Assembly (NCBI RefSeq): GCF_964275005.1
Contig: NC_092697.1
Coordinates: 21,364,138 to 21,428,137, forward strand
Length of the DNA: 64,000 nucleotides
Source of the DNA: Diadema setosum
Lineage: Eukaryota; Echinodermata; Echinoidea; Diadematoida; Diadematidae
Direction: 5' to 3'
Within the stretch, counting starts at the first letter, position 1. The number at the start of each line of letters is the position of its first letter. A program made the translations under genes and the position numbers. Below are positions 55,879 through 64,000 of the stretch, piece by piece. The notes under the pieces were generated by a model that did no database searches, was not told the origin of the DNA, and worked only from the letters and a program-made list of their open reading frames with translations.

Positions 55879-58010
55879 CACTGGCGTATAGCCGGGGGGG
55901 GGGGGGGGCGATGGGGGCGGTCGCCCCCCCCCCCCTAAGATTTGGACCGGGGATTTGGGAGGCGGAAAAAAAAAATGCGTGTATACTGTATGCATGCACA
56001 TGAAGCGGGTCTCCTTTGCAACCTTTCATCAAATGAGATATTTTTTTTTTTGAATATTTCACTCAAAGTATGCACCAGATCGTTGAATTTCAATTCAAAA
56101 AATGGAAAATCTCTCGTGCTTGGGAGGGGGTATCCCCCTCCCAAACCCTCCCCTTCTGTGCCTCTCCTAGCTTAGTACACTTTTTAGATTTACACAAAAA
56201 AAAAATGAATAATTCTGAGTGCACAAGACTTATCACTTATATTCCGAAAACTCAAGGTTCCCTCATGTATAAGGGGAATTTCCCCTTTTAATCGACCCTT
56301 TCCTCCCTCAGCCCCCCCCCCCATCAGTTTTGTTTTGTTTTTTGTTTTGTTTTTTGTGATTTCCCAAATGTTGATTCCATCAAATATGCGTATACGAGAT
56401 ATCTCAATTTCAACCTTAAAAAGGCAAAAGCTCCATCGGAAGGGAAGGGTGGAGATAACACTCGCCCACGCCTTCTCCCTGCTCGCCCCCCCCCCCCCCA
56501 CCCCTTCCACCATGCATAGAAGTAGACTGTGGCTATACCCAGATCGCTTTATTTCAATTCTAAAAACGCAAAAGCTCCGTGAGCGGGAGGGGGAATCCCC
56601 CTTCCTCTAAGCTCTACCTCACTAGACTTTATACATACACACAGATGGTGCACATTCGGAATAAGAGCTAATTTCCGTGATTTTAACACTTCGATGCAAA
56701 AGTATTGCACCAAAAATTTGCACCAGATCGCTGAATTTCAGGTCAGAAAACGCAAAATCACCTTCGTGTGGGAGGGGATATGCCCCTATCTACACCCTCG
56801 TGTGCATGCTTTTTCTGTTTGATTGCTGAACTGCAGACAGCGTTCATGATATTTAGTGTAAGAATTAATACAAGAAGATTATTTAAATGATATACCATTT
56901 TATAGGCAAATTGTTCAACAATAATCTGCACTAAAATATACTGCAACCTTAAACAAGTGGGACTGTTTCAACTCGTTAAAACACGCAAAAACATGCATCA
57001 AATGGCACCATTTGCAACATCAAAATGCAAAAAGTTTTCACCGTGGGAGGGGGACACCCCCTCCCACACCCTCCCCTCCCCCCTCGCTCGCTCCGCTCGC
57101 TCGGGTTCAGTCGCGTTCATGATACTCAGTGAAAAGAATTAATATAAGAAGTGTGTTTAAATTATACCATTTTATAGGGAAATTGTTCAATAATAATCTA
57201 CACTAAAATATACTGCTACCTTAAACAAGTGGGACTGTTTCTCGTCGATAAAACGCGCAAAAACATGCATCGAATTGCACCATTTACAACATCAAAATGC
57301 AACAACAAGTTCTTACCGTGGGAGGGGGGACACCCCCCTCCCACACCCTCCCCTCCCCCCTCGCTCGCTCCGCTCGCTCGGGTTCAGTCGCGTTCATGAT
57401 ATTCAGTGAAAAGAATTAACACAAGAAGTGTATTTAAATTGTACCATTTTATAGGCAAATTGTTCAATAATAATCTACATCAAAATATACTGCTACCTTA
57501 AACAAGTGGGACTGTTTTTCGTCGATAAAACGCGCAAAAACATGCATCCGAAATTGCACCATTTACAACATCAAAATGCAAAAAGTTCTTACCATGGGGG
57601 GGGGGGGGGGGGGGGAGACACCCCCCTCCAACACCCTCCCCTCCCCCCTCGCTCCGCTCGCTCGGGTTCAGTCGCGTTCATGATACTCAGTGAAAAGAAT
57701 TGATATAAGAAGTGTGTTTAAATTATACCATTTTATAGGAAAATTGTTCAATAATAATCTACACTAACATGTACTGCAACCTTAAACAAGTGGGACTGTT
57801 TCACGTCGATAAAACGCGCAAAAACATGCATCAAATTGCACCATTTACAACATCAAAATGAAAAAAGTTCTTACCGTGGCAGGGGGAAACCCCCCTCCCA
57901 CACCCTCCCCCCCCCCCCCCCCTCGCTCGCTCCGCTCGCTCGGGCTCGGTCGCTTCGCTCCCTCGCAGACTAACCGCCCCCCCTAAGATCAAATCCTGGC
58001 TACGCCGTTG
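55879..58010. mobile_element. hAT-like element with 8 bp target duplication and tandem interior
   Basis: Flanked by CCTGAACT at 55871-55878 and 58011-58018, an exact 8 bp direct repeat as hAT elements make. Ends CACTGGCGTATAGCCGG and CCTGGCTACGCCGTTG are inverted near-copies. Both ends carry poly-G/poly-C and a CCCCCCCTAAGAT phrase. The interior is a tandem array rather than a transposase gene. Confidence 0.82.
56940..57945. repeat. ~272-284 bp tandem array inside the hAT-like element
   Basis: TTAAACAAGTGGGACTGTTT starts units at 56949, 57221, 57498 and 57782. Each unit has AAAACATGCATC, a GGGAGGGGG...CCCCCTCCCACACCCTC inverted block, TCGCTCGCTCCGCTCGCTCG, and TTCATGATA.TCAGTGAAAAG. More diverged units without the CTCG block extend back to ~56060. 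Confidence 0.92.
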
Positions 58011-58499
58011 CCTGAACTTGGAAGAAAAACGACCCCGGAAACACTAAAGAGTGAGGGGTCAGTAACGGCCGGTGTTCTTTCCTAAGAGGTGGTGATTAGA
58101 TTTGTTATGGTCAGTGATAATGAGGCTTTGGGCCAAGGGGTACGTTCTTTATCAAAAGGTCAGGCAGAGCGGTCAACTGTAGTGCTGTGCTGCAGTGTGA
58201 CATTTTGCATGTGCCACTTTTATACTGCCTATATCATAAGAAACTGTACAAATAGGCCTACAATATCAGGCACCCGTCCTAGTTTTAAACAGGCTTTCCT
58301 TCTCTTTGATCAATGTAAACACAAGCTGCAAGAGGGATTGCATACTTCTTTCAGGGCAAGGGACGGAGCAGTGCACTGTCGTTGTCACCATGGTAACGCA
58401 GTACAGATCTGCTACAGGTGTCTCCCTAAACGCATCAGAGGTTTTCCTCGCAAGTTCAGTAAACTGCTGATGAGAGATTTCGAGAGGAGCATGCGATGA

Positions 58500-58531
58500 T
58501 AAAACAAAACAAAACAAAACAAAACAAAACT
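58500..58531. repeat. (AAAAC)n microsatellite
   Basis: Six consecutive pentamers. Confidence 0.9.
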
Positions 58532-58575
58532 GTTCAGAGCCATCAAGCTGTGCGTGAAGAGATAAAACCACTGAT

Positions 58576-58784
58576 CTGGGCCCTGTCTTATAAAACTTGT
58601 GATAGAAATCAATCAATCACAAATCTCTTGAAAGCTGCAATCAATCGCAACCTGTGATTGATTGATTGCAGTTCTCCGTCTTAATTTCAATCATAACTTT
58701 TTATAAGATGAATTTGCAGTCAATTGTGAAGTTGGGATTGATTTGTTAATCAATCACATAAGTCTTTATAAGACGGGCCCCAGG
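58576..58784. mobile_element. GGGCCC-type foldback MITE with ATTGATT arms
   Basis: TGGGCCCTGTCTTATAAAAC and CTTTATAAGACGGGCCCCAG are mirrored; inner arms are AATCAATCAATCAC and GATTGATTGATTG. Non-coding. Confidence 0.8.
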
Positions 58785-58797
58785 ACTTTCGCGCTCA

Positions 58798-58933
58798 GGG
58801 CCCTGTTTCATAAAACTCAATATTGCGATAGTTGTAAAGCTACTGAAATCCTTGCATCTGATTGGCGGCTGAGAGCAAATTTGTCTTAGAAATGTGGCAA
58901 TTGTTAGTGACAATATGGTTTATGAAACGGGAC
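58798..58933. mobile_element. GGGCCCTGTTTCATAAA foldback MITE
   Basis: Left GGGCCCTGTTTCATAAAACT, right ATGGTTTATGAAACGGGAC. Thirteen bases from the previous MITE, so two insertions of one terminal class sit side by side. Confidence 0.75.
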
Positions 58934-59149
58934 TAAGAGATTTTCTTTGATCATGCAGAGTTAGAAACCTCCTATCAGTAGTTTTGGGTTGTTGGTGCAA
59001 GGTTAAACCTCTGATCGTTATAGTTTTCTGTTGCTTGCAGTAATGTTGTAAAATCTGTGATTCGGTTTTTTCTTCGACCAATCGACTTTTGCAACACATG
59101 GCGTTCCATAACATTCCTCACTGCACTATCTTTGCTGCACACCAAAGAT

Positions 59150-59640
59150 CACAGAGCGCCGCGCGCTTTTTGCGCGGCACATTCAAATACATGGTACTAC
59201 GACAGGCTGGCAGCCAGACGGACGCAGTGCAACAGCCCAGCCCCGCAGGACCCGGCGGTCGTCCGTCCCGCGTCCGATGCGCGGCTAGCCTCCGACATGG
59301 CAGCTCCCCCGATGTACCGGTACTCGACTCGTATGTTTCCCGAAACTTGAATTGCGGTAAGATCGAATTCACAGCACGGTTTTATATCGTGTAGATCTAT
59401 ATGGTATGCATAATACCTTTCGATTTCGTGCATTCATGCTTTGGTGTGAGGTTATTTTATCTGTTTCGCTGCAATTAACAAATCGCAACAACAACAGTAG
59501 GCCCTAACAGTTAGACCCTATATTTATAAACGTAGACATCTACAGTAGTTAACTATACACAGCCCAGTCGCCGCTGTACATACGTAGCGCGCCGCGACAG
59601 GTGTATTAGCGTAGCGTCTTAACAGCGTCTGGTCGGGCTA
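59150..59640 (+). promoter_or_regulatory. CpG-rich stretch, possible promoter/first exon of a plus-strand gene
   Basis: Dense CpG (GCGCCGCGCGC, CGGCGGTCGTCCGTCCCGCG) in an AT-rich setting. An open frame from ATG at 59190 (MVLRQAGSQTDAVQQPSPAG...) reaches a GCG|GTAAGA donor-like site at ~59357 without a stop. I do not recognise the protein; an overlapping frame has MAAPPMYRYSTRMFPET then a stop. Could be a 5' UTR exon. Confidence 0.35.
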
Positions 59641-60073
59641 GGCCCTGTGTATATCAGTAGCAGAGAGAAACTAGAAGCTGCGCAACAACGAACTAGCTTC
59701 TATGTATTGTATTAATGTACTCTTTGGTTAGCAAGTGGTTAGTGTAGTAGGCCTAGATTGTAACATTACTGGTCATTAGTTGGAATATTGGATGTTATAT
59801 TCCACATAGGGCCTACTATCAGTATAAGAATCTTGCTATAGACATAAATTTAGTACTAGATCTAGATCTAGTATAGGATTGGCCAAGAGCTGATCACGTG
59901 ATAAAGTGTCTTGTAGTTTTGCCCATCATCACATCACCTGAGAAGAAAAGTTTGTTACAACTACACTCTATTAATGTTGATACCAAGTAGGCCTAGAACT
60001 AGTCCCTTTTGTTTCGCTGATCTCTTCAGTCCATACATTTAAGTCCTAACGCGAGATGAGTACGCGTGAAATA

Positions 60074-60140
60074 AAAGTGCGTCGCACTGTGGACTATCAT
60101 TTAACTAGGTCACTTAATAGTCCACAGTGCAACGCACTTT
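60074..60140. repeat. Hairpin AAAGTGCG...CGCACTTT
   Basis: AAGTGCGTCGCACTGTGGAC pairs with GTCCACAGTGCAACGCACTT around a ~20 bp loop. Confidence 0.8.
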
Positions 60141-60229
60141 CACTTCGGTACCGCGCGGTGCGCGCAGCAAATTCATTGTTTTGTCATAAGTACGTCCACA
60201 CGTCTAAGGCCAAGTAAAAAAAGAAACCA

Positions 60230-60415
60230 GTTTCTCGTCCTCGCGCGCATCGATTTTGGCCGCCGCATCGATTTTTTTACTATTTACTATTTTCAAAATG
60301 GCGCTGAAAATACCAAGAAATTCATAATTCTCGTCCCAGCCCGCTCCCCGCCCGCATCGATTTTCAGTTGCCGCATCGACTTTTTTGATATTTACTATTT
60401 TTTCGCCCGCCGAAA
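60230..60415. repeat. ~107 bp tandem duplication
   Basis: GCATCGATTTTGGCCGCCGC ... TTTTTTACTATTTACTATTTT recurs as GCATCGATTTTCAGTTGCCG ... TTTTTTGATATTTACTATTTT about 107 bp downstream. Confidence 0.75.
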
Positions 60416-60774
60416 AAAAAAGAAAAGATCGACAATTCACCTACCAATCGTGACGTCTCATTTCTAATTTTTACGCCTTGCGTCCTCTACTTAGCTGTAG
60501 ACTGTAGTACAGCTGTAGCTTCTGTAGTGCGTATGTAATAACGCATGCATTTCACACTGCGAGCTCGGCCGATCGGCAAGAAGGAATGACCCACAAAGCA
60601 GTCGAACTGTAGTTGGATGGGCGGCGGGCCGGCCTGGGCTGTGGATGATGTACAGCGCACTCGGTACGTCGTGAACGCGATAGCGGCAACATTTTTGCGA
60701 ACAATCGCTGATATTCCACGCATATTTCGCGCATTTTTCGTATTTTTCCCCGTTTCTCATATTTTAAGCGGATG

Positions 60775-61529
60775 AATTCAGTTCGGGAAACCCACTCACA
60801 AGGGGGGCCCCTCCTTATAAGTAACCCGTCCCCCTTATAAGTAACCCCGTCCCCCTTATAAGTAACCCCCGGGGCACCCCTTATAAGGAGTCTCCACGCT
60901 GTTTTGCAATGCAACGCGAAAATGAAAGGACTGCGGCAATTCGCTTGATTATGTCCATAAAGCTTCACAAGTTTCCTAGTTACTCATGAAATTTGAGCAA
61001 AATCGGTTTGAGGCATCATATCTAAAATCATGGATTTAAATGCGATGTCAAACGACCCATGCGAATGCTGAAATGCGAGCGATTACTGGCGTGAGTGTCG
61101 CCAGGCGCGGCGGCGCGGCAATGCTTGAGTGCAGACGTGGCGACTGAGTACGGAGGTCAGTCGCCACGTCTGCACTCAAACATTGCCGCGCCGCCGCGCC
61201 TGGCGACACTCACGCCAGTAATCGCTCGCATTTCAGCATTCGCATGGGTCGTTTGACATCGCATTTAAATCCATGATTTTAGATATGATGCCTCAAACCG
61301 ATTTTGCTCAAATTTCGTGAGTAACTAGGAAACTTGTGAAGCTTTATGGACATAATCAAGCGAATTGCCGCAGTCCTTTCATTTTCGCGTTGCATTGCAA
61401 AAAAGCGTGGAGACTCCTTATAAGGGGTGCCCCGGGGGTTACTTATAAGGGGGACGGGGTTACTTATAAGGGGGACGGGTTACTTATAAGGAGGGGCCCC
61501 CCTTGTGAGTGGGTTTCCCGAACTGAATT
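60775..61529. repeat. Near-perfect 755 bp palindrome
   Basis: Arms 60775-61147 and 61157-61529 (373 bp each) are inverted copies with very few mismatches and a 9 bp spacer centred on 61152. Outer parts carry three tandem CCCTTATAAGTAACCCC-like units; inner parts are GC-rich (CCAGGCGCGGCGGCGCGGCA). Only a handful of differences were found, for example TCATGA/TCGTGA near the middle of the arms and one next to the TTTT/AAAA at ~60903/61400. Confidence 0.95.
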
Positions 61530-64000
61530 ATACTGTACAAATGCTTGTGAGGATTGTACGGTATCGAGTTTGTATACATTTTCATGTCATTGTGACTATG
61601 TGCATGTGTGTGCAGTGTCGGAAGGTACGGCGCCAGTGCAGTGGCCGTGCCGCACCGTATATCGGCAAAGTGTGCGTGTTTGTAGCTGTCCAGGGTCCCC
61701 ATCCCCTGGTCTGTCACGGTGATGTATTCTACTTTGAAGAGAAAATGAATGCGCTTTTCCAGCAAATGTAGAATAATTAAATGGGTGTATCTACAAAATA
61801 GATAACTTTTCCACGGATTCTGGTTTGTCTCGTATTTCTGCGGGATACTTTTCTTCGCGATGTAAATTCACGGACACAGCCGTGAGTGGTATCATCTGTA
61901 GTGTGTACTGTTATACAATCATTCATCATCCAAATAATGAGTGATTATCAAATGTCTTTTTAGAACATGAAGAAACATCTTTAAATGTTTAATGCTAGAA
62001 TGCCATATCAGTATCATTTTGACATCCATCTGCAATTGTACAAACCAGTTTCCAGTTGAATGTGCTACAATTGTACTGTGAAGATCTGCAGATATACATA
62101 CCAGCTGTGTGGACACAAAAAGTCACAAACAACAATAAATAAAGCAGTGTTTTGAATATCATGGAATTTATTTCAATCGTAGATTTGTTGAAAGACATGT
62201 TTTGTACCTGTTTCAATTAATAGCACAATACATCAGAATTGCAAGTACACTGGTATCAGAAAAGCCATTACAACACTATTAAGATGGTCATTTTCCCTTG
62301 ACATCTGTAGTGGAAAGAAAAAGCAAATGTATTTCTGCATGCATGAAGTTTTATTTCAAGTATGGCACATATATCATTTTGTTTGAAAATGCACAGAGTG
62401 CAGGCAAGACGTAAACTTAGGACCTGGTCTCATAACACAGCTACCAGAGTGATATTTCATTCCATAAATTGAATATAGAAAATTGTAAAGCCCTCTCTCG
62501 TTACCTTTCTCAGAATTACCGGACGAGAAATACATATTACTTTCATTTTGACGATCCTCGAAAAAATAGTAAGATATCAAATAGTAAGGACCTCCCTCAT
62601 CGCCTTGCTCAAAAAACCCGGACGAGAAACTACTTTCTTTTTTTACTTGGCCTAAAGTACTAAAGTAAACTACGTAGCCTAAGCCCTAACATAAGGATAC
62701 CTAAAGACAGCTAAAACGGTTTCAGATGTGGAATAAAATGGGAATTTCTAGGACCCTAGATGTGGAATATAAAGCAAATAATCAACTTTTAGTTTCAGGC
62801 AATTAGACAAACTATCACTTCCTCGGCGATCTGAATGTGTACGCTATCTTTCCTCAGCTGCGCTTCATAAAGATAGCTACATTTAAATCGCCTCGGAAGT
62901 GATAGTTGTGCCATCACCTTCACCATACACAGCGTTGATTATTTGCTTACTATGCGAAACCCCCCTGTTGAACAACCCCGCGGCCCCATCCCGACCAGGG
63001 CCGGGTGCTCCTTGTACACAGTTAGCACTATAACGTTACAATGGAGGTCACAAATCTGCAATAATTTGAAAAATATCCGAGCTATATATTATAGATATAA
63101 ATTTACTATCAAATGCTATAGATCTAGAACTTGTCAAGTTCTTTCATTTGAGTGGTATTTTGATACCATTGAAGTACATTTAGGCATTGTTTTCTTAAAA
63201 AACAACAACAACAAACCCATTTCATTTGGGGGCAATATTTTTGAAATAGAAATCTACAGGTATTTTGCAAAAACATCTAGATCTACAATCTAGTTATTAT
63301 TCATTATTCCATATTCATAAACTCTTCAGAATTCATTTCAAAGTAGTTTTTGGTTAAGAATGGACAAAAAAAAATACATAAAGGCTCTATACTAGACAGT
63401 AGATTTATATAGTAGATAACAACTGTGCTGAGTTATGAATATTGGGACTTTAAAAGGGTGGACAAAGTTGTGATGTCTGTATTTAATGCTAAAGTGTAAT
63501 GTCTGTAATGCTGCATTTGTGAACATGTAGAGTAAATGCTGAATCTGTTGTACACATTACAGCTCAGTCTGCAGCTTAACACAGGACCTGAGCATGCATT
63601 TCAGAAGAAAATTTCTTTTACTTAATGCTCCAATTCATACATTTTTTAACATACCCACATAGAGTAGCGGACCCAGTTTGCGGCAGGTTAAGGCCTTTTC
63701 AAGGGTATTTAGTAGTATTCTGGTAAAACGGGCAACAGAAATTATTATTATTATTTTTTTTTTTTTTAATTGGAAGAGGTACCAAAGGCCTCTTAATTGA
63801 CACTGCATCACAATTTTGTATGGTGGACAATTACCCTATAGTCATAATAATCAATTTTATGCAGAAAATTTGCAACCACCAAGAGGATCCGGTTTGCAGC
63901 AGGGGCCCCCGGGTCCAGTTTGCAGCACCCCACACAAAAATGTCCCCTGATTTCTTCAAACATTAGAATTTTGCAAAAAACAAATATTTTTTGATGGTCC
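61530..64000. other. Terminal region, no supported gene
   Basis: Apart from the hairpin at 62810-62907 and a T run at ~63757-63769, there are only short unsupported ORFs. If a plus-strand gene starts near 59.2 kb, this would be its intron. Confidence 0.4.
62810..62907. repeat. Hairpin AACTATCACTTCC
   Basis: AACTATCACTTCCTCGGCGA mirrors TCGCCTCGGAAGTGATAGTT; inner GCTATCTTT/AAAGATAGC also pairs. Small MITE-like foldback. Confidence 0.8.

Noticed and set aside
55491..56003. Plus-strand ORF of 170 codons
   Set aside because: Runs from a local duplication into the G/C-rich end of the hAT-like element; low-complexity and no domain.
56940..57945. CRISPR-like array or tandem coding repeats
   Set aside because: Units are ~275 bp with no short repeat/spacer pattern, and the genome is clearly animal; the ORFs in the units are by-products of the tandem DNA.
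60552..61722. Two near-identical ORFs (MKLYGHNQANC...) on opposite strands
   Set aside because: They are mirror products of the 755 bp palindrome; no known domain and no independent coding evidence.

Overview
The window is eukaryotic nuclear DNA from an animal: AT-rich, intron-rich, gene-poor, and full of foldback elements, MITEs, decayed LINE fragments, homopolymer runs and microsatellites. Repeat style (AGGCCTAC-rich unique DNA, GGCGTAGCCAGG-type termini, GGGCCCTGTTTCATAAA foldbacks, poly-G/poly-C runs) suggests a marine deuterostome invertebrate, most likely an echinoderm. That species-level placement is inference.

The one gene I can fully support is a kinesin-13 (KIF2A-like microtubule depolymerase) on the minus strand. 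I could trace 17 coding exons from the start codon at 47017 to the stop codon at 14193. All junctions have AG acceptors and GT donors, all phases agree, and the coding length is 2079 nt, giving 692 residues. The exons carry the N-terminal targeting domain, basic neck, KVD finger, P-loop, switch I, switch II, KEC motif and C-terminal tail, in family order.

Layout. 1-8 kb: intergenic DNA with two copies of a ~1 kb mariner-type foldback, a ~613 bp palindrome, and two fragments of one non-LTR retrotransposon family. 8-14.2 kb: likely 3' UTR and downstream flank of the kinesin gene. 14.2-47.0 kb: the kinesin gene, whose introns host TTAA-flanked foldbacks, TA-flanked MITEs, two 2.1-2.5 kb elements with Helentron-like ends and a tRNA-like module each, a cluster of AACCTCGAGGTT palindromes, and a minisatellite of perfect nuclear-receptor DR1 half-site pairs. 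47.0-47.6 kb: CpG-containing promoter region. 47.7-58.0 kb: two hAT-like non-autonomous elements (one with an 8 bp target duplication and a ~275 bp internal tandem array) and a truncated LINE 3' end. 58-64 kb: foldbacks, a CpG-rich stretch that may be the first exon of a plus-strand neighbour, and a near-perfect 755 bp palindrome.

No bacterial genes, CRISPR array or functional RNA gene was found. The most unusual features are the tRNA-carrying Helentron-like pair, the 755 bp palindrome, and the tandem-array hAT-like element.
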